From Rhodococcus sp. IEGM 1381 (GTDB lineage Bacteria > Actinomycetota > Actinomycetes > Mycobacteriales > Mycobacteriaceae), in NCBI RefSeq assembly GCF_030056795.1, contig NZ_JASHKQ010000021.1, forward strand, positions 1-63,294: a DNA stretch of 63,294 nt. Reading direction: 5' to 3'. Numbering within the stretch: the stretch's first letter is position 1; each line of letters opens with the position of its first letter. Positions 25,191 to 33,725 of the stretch are shown one piece after another. The notes beneath the pieces were generated by a model. That model saw nothing but the letters and a program-made list of their open reading frames with translations, did not search any database and was not told where the DNA came from. The translations under genes and the position numbers were made by a program.

Positions 25191-25915
25191 CCGTGTCGGA
25201 CGGTGCGGTACTGGCAGCATCGGCGGCGCTCGATTCGGTCGAGTCGGTGGCTGCGATGTTTCAGCCCGTCGTCGAACTGTCGACCGGGGCTGTCGTCGGC
25301 TACGAGGCGCTCGCCAGGTGGCCCTCTCCCAGCCTGGCTGTTCCCGAGACCGTGTTCGCCCTCGCCCGTGAACGCGGCATGGTGGGCCGGGTCGACGTCG
25401 CATGCCGGGCGGCCGCGCTGCGGGCGGCTCGTGAGCACGCGTATTCGCGCCGAGTCCGGTTCTTTCTCAATATCGAGCCGGGCTGCTTCGTCGACGAACG
25501 GGATGTCGACATCCACCTCGATGCAATCGGCGACGACCTCGACGTGGTCCTCGAGATCGCCGAGCGAGATCTCGATCGAAGCGTACCGATGCTGATGGCG
25601 TTGGTACGAGGTGCCCGCGCGCGCGGGATGTCGGTGGCGATGGACGACGTCGGGGCGACCCCGGCAACGCTCGGTCTGCTGGCCTCGGTCCGGCCGGACA
25701 TAGTCAAACTCGACGCGTTGATCGTCCGGTCGCCATACCGATCGCGCGCAGCGATGCGGCAGGTGCGAGATTACCTGCACACGAGCGACGCCACCCTGCT
25801 GGCGGAAGGAATCGAGACTCGTCGGCATCTGCGTCGCGCCATGGCATTGGGCGCGACCCTGGGGCAGGGCTGGCTTTTCGGCCGGCCTATGCCGCTCCCG
25901 AATCCGCCGATCTGA
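25187..25915 (+). CDS. EAL domain protein (c-di-GMP phosphodiesterase-like)
   Basis: A 242-aa stand-alone EAL domain without GGDEF, PAS or membrane parts. Catalytic signatures are kept: YEALARW, FFLNIEP, LEIAERDL, AMDDVGA (the DD metal pair), DIVKLDALI (Lys), LAEGIET and GQGWLFGRPMP. It should therefore hydrolyse c-di-GMP to pGpG if folded. The GTG start overlaps the PucR fragment stop. No diguanylate cyclase is in the window. Its original promoter was probably lost with the deletion at about 24.82 kb. Confidence 0.88.
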   Translation: MTVSDGAVLAASAALDSVESVAAMFQPVVELSTGAVVGYEALARWPSPSLAVPETVFALARERGMVGRVDVACRAAALRAAREHAYSRRVRFFLNIEPGCFVDERDVDIHLDAIGDDLDVVLEIAERDLDRSVPMLMALVRGARARGMSVAMDDVGATPATLGLLASVRPDIVKLDALIVRSPYRSRAAMRQVRDYLHTSDATLLAEGIETRRHLRRAMALGATLGQGWLFGRPMPLPNPPI

Positions 25916-25939
25916 CGCCGGTGATGACGCACAGACCAA

Positions 25940-25976
25940 GGACCCCGCATCTCGAACAGCTCGAGATGCGGGGTCC
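25940..25976. terminator. Bidirectional terminator between EAL and CsbD genes
   Basis: A perfect 16-bp inverted repeat (arm GGACCCCGCATCTCGA, 25940-25955 with 25961-25976) with a 5-base loop lies between two convergent genes. Confidence 0.85.
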
Positions 25977-25997
25977 TGATCGACCGAACCGAAAAAA

Positions 25998-26195
25998 TCA
26001 GTTCGTGAACTTGTCCTTGATGTTGCCTGCAGCGTCGGAGACGTCGTCGCCGACCTGCTTGGTCTTGCCCGAGGCCTGATCCTTCGCGCCTTCGGCAGCA
26101 AGATCGTCGTTATCGGTCTTGTGACCGATCTTTTCCTTGGCTTCGCCCACCAGCTCTTCGGCCTTGTGCTTTGCCTTGTCGATGAAATCAGCCAT
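25998..26195 (-). CDS. CsbD family stress protein
   Basis: A 65-aa acidic/lysine-rich protein with the CsbD pattern (KHKAEELVGEAKEKIGHKT, AAEGAKDQASGKTKQV, DAAGNIKDKF). Such proteins are abundant under general stress; their molecular role is unknown. GAGGAG precedes the ATG. A SigF-like promoter (26240-26265) lies just upstream. Confidence 0.9.
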   Translation of the reverse strand: MADFIDKAKHKAEELVGEAKEKIGHKTDNDDLAAEGAKDQASGKTKQVGDDVSDAAGNIKDKFTN

Positions 26196-26239
26196 GTGAA
26201 CTCCTCGAAATAGATTGTCCTACCTGTTCGCGAAGAGCT

Positions 26240-26265
26240 ATACCCACGATCGGACGCGGTAATCC
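26240..26265 (-). promoter_or_regulatory. SigF-type promoter for csbD
   Basis: On the minus strand GGATT (26265-26261) is separated by 15 bases from GGGTAT (26245-26240), close to the SigF consensus GGTTT-N15-17-GGGTAT. It points to the CsbD gene 45 bases away. Confidence 0.5.
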
Positions 26266-26284
26266 CCGTTGTGCGTGCAGGTGC

Positions 26285-26308
26285 GGTTGTACGGATGCGA
26301 TCCGGGTA
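26285..26308 (+). promoter_or_regulatory. SigF-type promoter for the 153-aa gene
   Basis: GGTT (26285-26288), 15 bases, then GGGTA (26304-26308), 10 bases before the ATG at 26319, so the transcript would have almost no leader. Confidence 0.45.
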
Positions 26309-26318
26309 ACCGTCGACC

Positions 26319-26780
26319 ATGAACTCAGACAGCGACGCCCAGCCCACCCACGAGACACCGTCTCCGGAGCATCGGCGTCCGAGCGGTGTGGACGACGCGA
26401 CCGTGGCCGCGGTGGGCAAGATGTCCGAGGCGCTCGAATGCGTCGAGCGGGCCCGCGGGCACCTTTACTCGTTCCACCAACTGATGGGTCACTCCGACCT
26501 GTTGCTCGGAGAAGCCGTCGAAGCACTCGCCGAAGCAGACCACGATGCGATCGCACAGCGAATCGACGACGACATGATCGGCAGGAACATCGCTCCCGGA
26601 CGCTGGACATTCCAGCTCGTCGAGGAATTCGACGACGGCTACTGGAGTCCTCTACGCGAACACGAGCGGGCGGTGCGGGACGAACTGCTCGACGGTCGGC
26701 GGCACATCTTCGAGGCAGAGATGAAGGAGCAGCGTCGTACCCATGGCCGCCGCGGGCACGAGGCCAGGCCGACCGACTGA
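26319..26780 (+). CDS. Hypothetical acidic helical protein
   Basis: A 153-aa protein of unknown family. Residues 1-27 are polar and probably disordered. A helical body follows (ALECVERARGHLYSFHQLMGHSDLLLGEAVEAL, then EFDDGYWSPLREHERAVRDELL) and the tail is basic. There is no signal peptide or membrane segment. It is divergent from csbD with a similar promoter on each side, which suggests the general stress response. It ends at a strong hairpin. Confidence 0.7.
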   Translation: MNSDSDAQPTHETPSPEHRRPSGVDDATVAAVGKMSEALECVERARGHLYSFHQLMGHSDLLLGEAVEALAEADHDAIAQRIDDDMIGRNIAPGRWTFQLVEEFDDGYWSPLREHERAVRDELLDGRRHIFEAEMKEQRRTHGRRGHEARPTD

Positions 26781-26797
26781 CGTCGCCCGCACGAAAA

Positions 26798-26829
26798 CAC
26801 CGACCCCGCCTATAGCGGCGGGGTCGGTG
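26798..26829. terminator. Terminator between the 153-aa gene and dps
   Basis: A perfect 13-bp inverted repeat (CACCGACCCCGCC at 26798-26810 with 26817-26829), loop of six bases, between convergent genes. Confidence 0.85.
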
Positions 26830-26845
26830 CTGGGGTCGAGAAGTG

Positions 26846-27394
26846 TCAGCCTGCTTGAATTGCCGCCTCGACCTCGCTGGTCGCGCTCGCGGTGGACAGC
26901 TGTCCGCCGGAGTTCTCCAGGTGCGCGCGAACGAACCAGTGGAACAGTTCGAGCTGTGCGCTCTGACCGATGAGCATGTCCTCGGTGATGGGGTCGATCT
27001 CGCCGACCTCTTCGATGTTCTTACGGGTGGTCTCGATGACGCCTGTGTAGACGAGATCGAGAGCTCCGAGGTGCTCGATGGCCGTCGCGCGGCCGATCGA
27101 GTAGTCGTCCCAGCTACGTTCGGAGACGATGGTGCCCGGCGTGCCCTTGGCCGACGAGCCTAGGGTGGCGATGCGCTCGGCGACGTCGTCGGCAAAACCG
27201 CGAACCGCTTCGACCTGCGGGTCGAGCATCTCGTGCACCGAGATGAAGTTGGGTCCGACGACATTCCAGTGGATGTGCTTGAGCGTCAGGTGTAGGTCGT
27301 TGTACGCGTTCAGTCGATCTTGCAAAATTTCGGCGACGCGCGCGCCCTTTTCCGAGGTGAGTCCGGGAACGGTGTACGAGTTCTTTTCAGCCAT
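26846..27394 (-). CDS. dps: Dps family DNA-binding ferritin
   Basis: A 182-aa Dps. The start at 27394 (MAEKNSY) fits the family; the upstream in-frame codons overlap a terminator. The inter-subunit ferroxidase site is intact: LTLKHIHWNVVGPNF (two His), then HEMLDPQVEAVRGFADDVAER (Asp, Glu). It oxidises Fe(II) with H2O2, stores iron and coats DNA. It lies just downstream of terC on the same strand, but the hairpin at 27429-27459 separates them, so its promoter must be in the short gap, or it depends on read-through. Confidence 0.93.
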   Translation of the reverse strand: MAEKNSYTVPGLTSEKGARVAEILQDRLNAYNDLHLTLKHIHWNVVGPNFISVHEMLDPQVEAVRGFADDVAERIATLGSSAKGTPGTIVSERSWDDYSIGRATAIEHLGALDLVYTGVIETTRKNIEEVGEIDPITEDMLIGQSAQLELFHWFVRAHLENSGGQLSTASATSEVEAAIQAG

Positions 27395-27428
27395 GATCAG
27401 TGTTTGCCCCAACGCTCCCGAACACAAA

Positions 27429-27459
27429 CATGCCCCGCCGAACAGATCGGCGGGGCATG
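27429..27459 (-). terminator. Terminator after terC
   Basis: A perfect 13-bp inverted repeat (CATGCCCCGCCGA at 27429-27441 with 27447-27459), loop ACAGA, immediately after terC. Confidence 0.85.
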
Positions 27460-27471
27460 CGTCGTGCGGTG

Positions 27472-28539
27472 CTAGGACTTGTCGAGTCTCGGTGAATCCG
27501 TACCCGACGTTCCCGTCGACGAGGTGCCTGCGGTGGATGTTCCGTCCGTCGGATCGACGATCGGACTGTCGGCCGCAGCCTTGTCGATCGCGTCGGCGCT
27601 GTCTTCCTCCGGAGGATTCTTCAGGCTCAGGATGATCGAGCCTGCCAGGACCACGATGATGACCACCAGGCTGACCAGAGACGGGATCTCGGGGATCGAC
27701 GTGCTGATCACCTTGTGTCCGGCCTGCAGGATCAGCTTGACGCCGATGAAGGCGAGGATGATTGCCAGACCCTTGGACAGGTAGTGGAACTTCTCGAGCA
27801 ACCCTGCAAGCAAGAAGTACAGAGCACGTAGTCCGAGGATGGCGAACGCATTCGAGGAGTACACGATGAACGGGTCGTCGGTCACCGCCAGAACAGCAGG
27901 AACACTGTCGACTGCGAACACCAGGTCGGCGGCCTCGATAGCTACGACGACGGCGAGCAGTGGCGTGGCCACCCGCTTGCCTGCTTCCTTGACGAAGAAC
28001 TTGGTACCGGAGTACTCGTCCTGCACGGGAACGATCTTCTTGAGCAAGCGCACTGCGATGGAGGTGCCGGGGTCGTACGAGTCGTCCTCGTCCTTCATCA
28101 ACTTGTACGCGCTGTAGAGGAGGATGGCTGCGAAGACGAACAGAACGGCAGCGAACTTGCTGACGATTGCCACACCGGCGGCCAGGAAGATCGCACGGAA
28201 GACCAGGGCGCCGATCACACCGAAGAACAGCACTCGGTGCTGGTACTCACGGGGAACCTTGAAGTAACCGAAGATCAGCGCGAAGACGAAGAGGTTGTCG
28301 ACGGACAGACTCTTCTCCAGCAGCCAGGCCGTGGTGTATTCGACTCCGGCCGTTGTTCCCAGTGTGAAGAACACCACGATGCCGAAGATGATGGCCACGC
28401 CGACCCACAGCGCGCTCCACCATGCGGCTTCCTTGAAGCCGATGATGTGGGCACCGCGGTGCGCAAGCAGGTCGATTGCCAGCAGGATGAGGACGACGGC
28501 ACCGAAAGCCGCCCACGCCCACCACGGAACGACGTTCAT
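27472..28539 (-). CDS. TerC/Alx family membrane protein
   Basis: A 355-aa protein with about nine membrane segments, starting VVPWWAWAAFGAVVLILLAI. TerC hallmarks are present: EYTTAWLLEKSLSVDNLFVF, ADLVFAVDSVPAVLAVTDDPF and SNAFAILGLRALYFLL, with the conserved Asp residues that line a probable Mn2+ path. The Thr/Ser-rich C-terminal tail is cytoplasmic. Related Alx/TerC proteins export manganese and support metalation of exported proteins. The ATG overlaps the stop of a 51-aa upstream gene (ATGA), so the two are translated together. Confidence 0.92.
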   Translation of the reverse strand: MNVVPWWAWAAFGAVVLILLAIDLLAHRGAHIIGFKEAAWWSALWVGVAIIFGIVVFFTLGTTAGVEYTTAWLLEKSLSVDNLFVFALIFGYFKVPREYQHRVLFFGVIGALVFRAIFLAAGVAIVSKFAAVLFVFAAILLYSAYKLMKDEDDSYDPGTSIAVRLLKKIVPVQDEYSGTKFFVKEAGKRVATPLLAVVVAIEAADLVFAVDSVPAVLAVTDDPFIVYSSNAFAILGLRALYFLLAGLLEKFHYLSKGLAIILAFIGVKLILQAGHKVISTSIPEIPSLVSLVVIIVVLAGSIILSLKNPPEEDSADAIDKAAADSPIVDPTDGTSTAGTSSTGTSGTDSPRLDKS

Positions 28540-28691
28540 GAACGACCACCCTTACCGGTGAACTTGCTACCGAGTTGCTTCAACTTCGCCTGATTCTCCG
28601 GCTTGGTTGCGTATCTACGTGCCTGATCGACCATCTTCTTGCCCTGTGGGCTGCGAGCGAATGTGGTCAACTTCTGTACCAACGACGACAT
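28536..28691 (-). CDS. 51-aa basic microprotein coupled to terC
   Basis: A short reading frame of 51 codons starts at ATG 28691 with AGGAG ten bases upstream and ends in TGA overlapping the terC start by 4 bases. The peptide begins MSSLVQKLTTFARSPQ and is Lys/Arg-rich (GKKMVDQARRY, KQLGSKFTGKG), so it is soluble, basic and probably helical. It has no membrane helix. I do not recognise the family; similar short proteins of mycobacteria may exist. Translational coupling points to a role with TerC, or in keeping terC expression in step. Confidence 0.65.
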   Translation of the reverse strand: MSSLVQKLTTFARSPQGKKMVDQARRYATKPENQAKLKQLGSKFTGKGGRS

Positions 28692-28915
28692 CTGTCACAT
28701 GCTCCTTGCGTTCTCGTTCGTCTGATCTGGTCGTGTTCTGGCCGAGCGTCCTGCTCGACGGGAATCGTGGGTCGTTCCGCGGGGCTCCACATCGGGTGGG
28801 TCCGACCGCGACTACTCCAGTGTGACTGTTCGGTTTCGTGCAGGCAGGGTCGTTATGCGGACATGTTTCCTCGGAATTCTTTGCCGGAATCCGGCAAGTT
28901 AGCCGACTGTACCTG

Positions 28916-30130
28916 TCATGACGACAGGCGACCGCCCGGCCAGTCGAGCAGCATGGCACCGAGTACGGCCGTATGCAGCGCAAATGCTTCTACGGGATTG
29001 CCCACATCCTGACCGGTCAAATCATGTATTCGCGACAATCTGTACGTGACCGCCCTCACGGACAAGTGCATACGTCGCGCGGTGGACGCGGAGTTCGCGC
29101 CGGTGTCGAAGTACACCTGCAACGTTTCCAACAACGGACCCGCACCACCGCGGGCGACCAGTAGCGGCGTCAGCAACGTGTCGACCAGATCGGCGATGGC
29201 GGCCCGGTCACTGATGAGAACTCGATAGACGAGCAGGTCTCGGGCATCGACCACCGGTGTATCGAGCCCGAGCGCAGAGGCGAGTTCGAGAGCATCGAGC
29301 GCCTCCCGGTACGACGCGGCGACGCCCGCTGCTCCACCGCGTGGGCGACCGACCCCGATCTGCGTCCTGCCGTACTCACCGTCGCGACGGAGGTCGACGG
29401 AGTCTGTCGGGGTGTGGGCGGACGTACCGAGTACGCGTCCCGCTCTGGCGAGAACATGCTCGACGGCCTCGCGGTCGGGTGCGGGGAAGACCAGAATCAA
29501 CCGGCCCTGCTTGGTTGCGACGAGCAACTCCGCGTCACCTTTGCTGCCCTGCACGCTGCGCTCGACGAGCCCGATCGCCGAGCTCGCGTCGGTGAACGGC
29601 TTGCTCGACGTGACCACCGCTACCGCATGCGGACTCGACAGGTCCAGTCCGAATGTCTGGGCGCGTCCGAGTACCCCGGCGACGTCGGAGGTTCCGGAGA
29701 GCAGATCGTCGACGAACTCGCGGCGGGCGAGTACCTCGGCACGAACGAGCGTGCGACGGGCGAGTTGGAACCCTTCGGCGAGTTCGGCCACTGCGTCGTC
29801 GACGGCCCGCAGCATCACCTCGCCTGCCGTCACGACGCCGGCCGGATTGTCGGCGGCTGCCGTCACTGCGGGCAGTTCTCGCCACAGCCGCCATGCCGAG
29901 GACAGATACAGATCGAGCAGTGCGCGCAATGCGACTCCGGCACGCGCGGCAGCATCACCCTGTGCCCGGAACGCTCTGAGCTGTTGTCGTCTGAGCGGGA
30001 CGCCCGCGTTCACCGCGTCGGTGAGAACGTCGAGAAAGTTGCCGAGGAACACGACGTCGAGGCCGCCTGCGTCCGACGCAGCCAGCGTAGCGACCGTGTC
30101 GAGCCGTGCCCCGCCCTCCTGTGTGGCCAT
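28916..30130 (-). CDS. PucR/CdaR-type helix-turn-helix regulator
   Basis: A 404-aa regulator. The N-terminal half is helical (RQQLRAFRAQGDAAARAGVA, LARRTLVRAEVLARREFVDD). A GGDEF-like sensory fold follows (AVAVVTSSKPF, GDAELLVATKQGRLILVF, QIGVGRPRGGAAGVAASYR). The C-terminus is the PucR-type HTH: YFDTGANSASTARRMHLSVRAVTYRLSR. It is divergent from the APC permease-Usp operon, 176 bases away, and so is the best candidate for its regulator. The ligand is unknown. Confidence 0.85.
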   Translation of the reverse strand: MATQEGGARLDTVATLAASDAGGLDVVFLGNFLDVLTDAVNAGVPLRRQQLRAFRAQGDAAARAGVALRALLDLYLSSAWRLWRELPAVTAAADNPAGVVTAGEVMLRAVDDAVAELAEGFQLARRTLVRAEVLARREFVDDLLSGTSDVAGVLGRAQTFGLDLSSPHAVAVVTSSKPFTDASSAIGLVERSVQGSKGDAELLVATKQGRLILVFPAPDREAVEHVLARAGRVLGTSAHTPTDSVDLRRDGEYGRTQIGVGRPRGGAAGVAASYREALDALELASALGLDTPVVDARDLLVYRVLISDRAAIADLVDTLLTPLLVARGGAGPLLETLQVYFDTGANSASTARRMHLSVRAVTYRLSRIHDLTGQDVGNPVEAFALHTAVLGAMLLDWPGGRLSS

Positions 30131-30306
30131 GTGTTCGCGCGTCTCCCATCCGATCGAAGGTCAATGGTAGGCATCGCAGTGGCAGCCCCGAAACGAGTCG
30201 CCGCGTCAATCGAGACATTTCGCGGCGTGTTCGATGTGCGACGGGCACTATCTGGGAGCACAATCAGCCGATCCGCACGTTCGCCTCCACGGTGGGAGAG
30301 CCGACC

Positions 30307-31749
30307 ATGACTTCGTCGAACAAACCCGCATCGAGTCTGCGATCACAGCTGTTGCGCAAGAAACCGATCGCGGACCCGGACCAGCAGAGCAGTGGCGGGC
30401 TGGAACGCACCATCGGCATGTTTCAGCTGACGATGTTCGGCGTCGGTGCCACTATCGGCACCGGTATCTTCTTCGTCCTGTCGCTCGCCGTTCCCGAGGC
30501 CGGTCCCGCGGTGGTGCTCTCGTTCCTGGCGGCCGGTATCGCGGCCGGTCTCGCCGCTATCTGCTACGCCGAAATGGCGTCGGCAGTACCGGTTTCCGGC
30601 TCTACCTACTCGTACGCCTACGTGACGATGGGTGAGGTGGTCGCGATGGGGGTCGCGGCCTGTCTGCTGCTCGAATACGGGGTGTCGAGTGCCGCCGTCG
30701 CGGTGGGGTGGAGTGGATATCTCAACGAACTGCTCAACAACCTCTTCGGTTTCACCATCCCGCATGCGTTGTCCGCCGCACCGGGTGACGCCGATCCTGG
30801 GGTCATGAACCTGCCCGCTGTGGTGCTGATCGTGTTGTGTGCCGTGCTGCTGATCCGCGGTGCCAGTGAATCCGCAGCAGTCAATGCGGTCATGGTCGTC
30901 ATCAAACTCGGTGTGCTCGCACTGTTCGCGGTCGTCGGATTCTCGGCCTTCGACTCAGGGAACTTCTCCGATTTCATGCCGCTGGGTACTGCCGGTGTCA
31001 CGGCGGCCGCAGGCACCATCTTCTTCTCGTTCATCGGACTCGACGCAGTGTCCACCGCGGGCGACGAGGTGAAGAATCCCCAGAAGACCATGCCGCGGGC
31101 CATCATTGCTGCGCTCATCGTCGTCATCGTCTTCTACCTCGTGGTCGCAGTGGCAGCGCTGGGGACTCAGCCATGGACCGCCTTCGCCGGTCAGGAGGAA
31201 GCCGGCTTGGCCGAGATTCTTCGCAACGTCACCGGGCGGGCCTGGCCGGCAACGATTCTGGCTGCCGGCGCGGTCATTTCGATCTTCTCGGTGACCCTGG
31301 TGACGATGTACGGGCAGACTCGCATTCTGTTCGCCATGGGCCGGGACGGCATGTTGCCGAAGGCGTTTGCCAAAGTCAGTCCGCGCACGCACACCCCGGT
31401 CAACAACACGATCGTGGTCGCGGTGATCATCTCGATTCTGGCTGCGTTCATTCCGCTCGACAAGCTGGCCGATCTGGTATCGATCGGCACCCTCGTCGCG
31501 TTCATCGTCGTGGCGATCGGGGTGATCGTGCTTCGTCGGACGATGCCGGACCTGGAGCGTCCGTTCAAGGTGCCGGGCTACCCGGTGACGCCGGTGTTGT
31601 CGGTCGCCGCATGCGTGTACATCCTGTCCGGTCTGCGGTGGACCACGTGGTTCTGGTTCGGGCTCTGGCTCGCCGTGGTTCTCGCGTTCTACTTCCTGTG
31701 GGGTCGGCATCATTCGGCGCTCCGATCGGTTGGAAAGGACGCAGAATGA
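30307..31749 (+). CDS. APC family amino acid permease (CAT-like)
   Basis: A 480-aa permease with about 12 membrane helices. The start at 30307 has GGGAGAG upstream. The N-terminal motif GVGATIGTGIFFVLS in helix 1 is the APC substrate loop. IFFSFIGLDAVSTAGDEVKNPQKTMPRAI is the CAT/YfnA-type consensus segment, and FKVPGYPVTPVLSVAACV marks the C-terminal helices. Such carriers import amino acids, often cationic, with protons. Its place next to the arginine-type catabolic block suggests arginine or lysine uptake (inference). The stop overlaps the Usp start (ATGA). Confidence 0.87.
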   Translation: MTSSNKPASSLRSQLLRKKPIADPDQQSSGGLERTIGMFQLTMFGVGATIGTGIFFVLSLAVPEAGPAVVLSFLAAGIAAGLAAICYAEMASAVPVSGSTYSYAYVTMGEVVAMGVAACLLLEYGVSSAAVAVGWSGYLNELLNNLFGFTIPHALSAAPGDADPGVMNLPAVVLIVLCAVLLIRGASESAAVNAVMVVIKLGVLALFAVVGFSAFDSGNFSDFMPLGTAGVTAAAGTIFFSFIGLDAVSTAGDEVKNPQKTMPRAIIAALIVVIVFYLVVAVAALGTQPWTAFAGQEEAGLAEILRNVTGRAWPATILAAGAVISIFSVTLVTMYGQTRILFAMGRDGMLPKAFAKVSPRTHTPVNNTIVVAVIISILAAFIPLDKLADLVSIGTLVAFIVVAIGVIVLRRTMPDLERPFKVPGYPVTPVLSVAACVYILSGLRWTTWFWFGLWLAVVLAFYFLWGRHHSALRSVGKDAE

Positions 31750-32645
31750 GCGTTCTGATCGCGTTCGCGCCGGGGAAAGGCAGTGTCGGTGCCCTCGATC
31801 TCGGTGCCCAACTCGCGCGGTCGTCGGGTACCGACATCGACGTTGCGACTGTTGTGCCCAAGCCGTGGTCCACGCCGTCGATGGCACGCGTCGATGCCGA
31901 GTTCGCGGATTGGGCGGCGGTGACTGCAGCCGAGTCCGAGGCGAAGGCGCGGCACTACCTGGAGGACCGGGCCCCGGACATCACCGCATCGTTCCATCGC
32001 CTGGCGCATCGCTCGGTGTCGACTGCGTTGACCGAAGCGGCACAGAACCTTTCGGCATCCGTGCTGGTACTGAGTTCCTCGGGCGACGGTGCGCTCGGGC
32101 AGGTCGTCGTCGGGTCGACCGCGGACAAGCTCCTGCACTCCTCGCCGGTGACCGTAGCGCTCGCTCCGCGCGGCTACCGCATGCGCGACCGTGCGACGCT
32201 GACGCGGATCACCTGCGCGTTCTCCGGTGACAGCGAGGCCTCGCGTGTGGTGGGACCCACCGCGGAACTGGCCAGGGATGCGGGCATTCCACTGCGATTG
32301 GCGTCGTTCGTCGTGCGCGGGGCAACGATGTACCCACCCGAGATCGGACTGCGAGCCGAGGACGACGTTGCCGCCGAACTCGTCCGAGGGCTGAGCGAGG
32401 CACTCACCGGTGCGGTGGACGACGCTGTTGCGGTAGGACTTCCGGCCGAACAGGTGACAACCGAGCTGGCCTCGGCCGGCAGTTGGCGCGAAGCCCTCGA
32501 CGAACTGCACTGGCAGGACGGCGAAGTACTGACCATCGGATCGTCCGGACCGTTGGGGCCCATCTCTCGGGTGTTCCTCGGTTCGCGAGCAACGAAGATC
32601 ATTCGTCATTCACCGGTACCGATCCTGGTGCTGCCGCGTCGGTGA
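31746..32645 (+). CDS. Universal stress protein, two-domain
   Basis: A 299-aa tandem Usp. Domain 1 covers about residues 1-142 (VLIAFAPGKGSVGAL; nucleotide loop GQVVVGSTADKLLHSSPVTVAL). Domain 2 covers about 152-299 (TRITCAFSGDSEASRVV; LGPISRVFLGSRATKIIRHSPVPILV). Both have the G-2x-G-9x-G(S/T)-like ATP loop. It is coupled to the upstream permease; such permease-Usp pairs are common and the Usp may tune transport. It converges on the ureohydrolase gene with four bases between. Confidence 0.87.
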   Translation: MSVLIAFAPGKGSVGALDLGAQLARSSGTDIDVATVVPKPWSTPSMARVDAEFADWAAVTAAESEAKARHYLEDRAPDITASFHRLAHRSVSTALTEAAQNLSASVLVLSSSGDGALGQVVVGSTADKLLHSSPVTVALAPRGYRMRDRATLTRITCAFSGDSEASRVVGPTAELARDAGIPLRLASFVVRGATMYPPEIGLRAEDDVAAELVRGLSEALTGAVDDAVAVGLPAEQVTTELASAGSWREALDELHWQDGEVLTIGSSGPLGPISRVFLGSRATKIIRHSPVPILVLPRR

Positions 32646-32649
32646 CGTT

Positions 32650-33609
32650 CTATCGGTTGAGGGCCAGCACCGAGAGCAGTTCGTAGGCCACGTGAGCCGC
32701 GGCGATTCCGGTGATTTCGGCGTGGTCGTACGCGGGCGCGACCTCGACGATGTCGGCACCGACCACATTCAGTCCGACCAGTCCGCGCAGCGTGTTCAGC
32801 AGTTCACGAGAGGTCATGCCGCCGGCTTCGGGAGTGCCGGTGCCCGGAGCGTGTGCTGGGTCGAGTACGTCGATGTCGACCGAGACGTAAACCGGGCCAC
32901 CGTCGAGGCGACGACGCATCCGCTCGACGATGCTGGCCACGCCGTCGACCTCGTAGTCGTCGGAACGGATCACCTGGAAGCCCAGCACCCGGTCGTCCTC
33001 GAGGTCCTGCTCACTGTAGAGAGGGCCGCGGATGCCGATGTGCTGTGAGCGTTCGAGGTCGATGAGCCCTTCCTCGCTGGCTCGCCGGAACGGCGTCCCG
33101 TGTGTGTAGGGCGCGCCGAAGTACGTGTCCCACGTGTCGAGGTGAGCATCGAAGTGCAGCACTGCAATCGGCCCGTGGTCGCGCGCGAGGGACCGCAGGA
33201 TCGGCAGAGCGATGGTGTGGTCGCCGCCGAGGGTGAGCACCGACGAGCCGTCGGCGCGCAGGTCGGTCACCGCGTCGTGCACCGTGGTCAGGGCTTCGGT
33301 GATGTCGAACGGATTGACCCCGATGTCGCCGAAGTCCGCCACTTGTTGACGGGCGAAGGGTGACACCTTCAGCGCAGGGTTGTACGGCCGCAACAGTTTC
33401 GAGGCTGCTCGGATGTGACCCGGGCCGAAACGTGCGCCCGGGCGGTAACTCACGCCGGAATCGAACGGGACGCCGAGGATGGTCACATCGGCCCTGGACA
33501 CCTCGTCGAGACGGGGAAGCCGGGCGAACGTGGTGGGCTCGGCGAAGCGGGGAACCTTGGTGGCGTCGACCGGACCGATCGGTGGGTGCTCGGGATTGCT
33601 CGGGTTCAT
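32650..33609 (-). CDS. Ureohydrolase: guanidinobutyrase or agmatinase
   Basis: A 319-aa arginase-family enzyme. GGAAGGAA precedes the ATG at 33609. The two-Mn motifs are complete: LGGDHTI, HFDAHLDTWD and SVDIDVLDPAHAPGTGTPE. The family removes urea from agmatine, 4-guanidinobutyrate or related guanidines. Length and the GTGTPE motif fit both agmatinase and GbuA-type guanidinobutyrase. The neighbours (monooxygenase, amidase, GabT, GabD) would make 4-guanidinobutyrate and use GABA, so guanidinobutyrase is preferred here. It is divergent from the XRE regulator with a 116-base shared promoter region. Confidence 0.85.
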   Translation of the reverse strand: MNPSNPEHPPIGPVDATKVPRFAEPTTFARLPRLDEVSRADVTILGVPFDSGVSYRPGARFGPGHIRAASKLLRPYNPALKVSPFARQQVADFGDIGVNPFDITEALTTVHDAVTDLRADGSSVLTLGGDHTIALPILRSLARDHGPIAVLHFDAHLDTWDTYFGAPYTHGTPFRRASEEGLIDLERSQHIGIRGPLYSEQDLEDDRVLGFQVIRSDDYEVDGVASIVERMRRRLDGGPVYVSVDIDVLDPAHAPGTGTPEAGGMTSRELLNTLRGLVGLNVVGADIVEVAPAYDHAEITGIAAAHVAYELLSVLALNR

Positions 33610-33627
33610 CGACAATTCCTTCCGAAT

Positions 33628-33715
33628 TTTCAGGAGTCCGGTCACGGTTGGTCGACCAGTTCGCCCGGCAAGCGTTACTCTGATGCTCGATCTTGTCAAC
33701 ACGAGTTTCCTGAAA
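33628..33715. promoter_or_regulatory. Divergent promoter region with paired inverted half-sites
   Basis: TTTCAGGA (33628-33635) and its exact reverse complement TCCTGAAA (33708-33715) flank the intergenic region between the ureohydrolase and the XRE gene, 72 bases apart. A TTGACA -35-like box lies on the minus strand at 33699-33694. These could be sites for the XRE-cupin repressor, one by each start. Confidence 0.35.
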
Positions 33716-33725
33716 GGCGAGAGCA

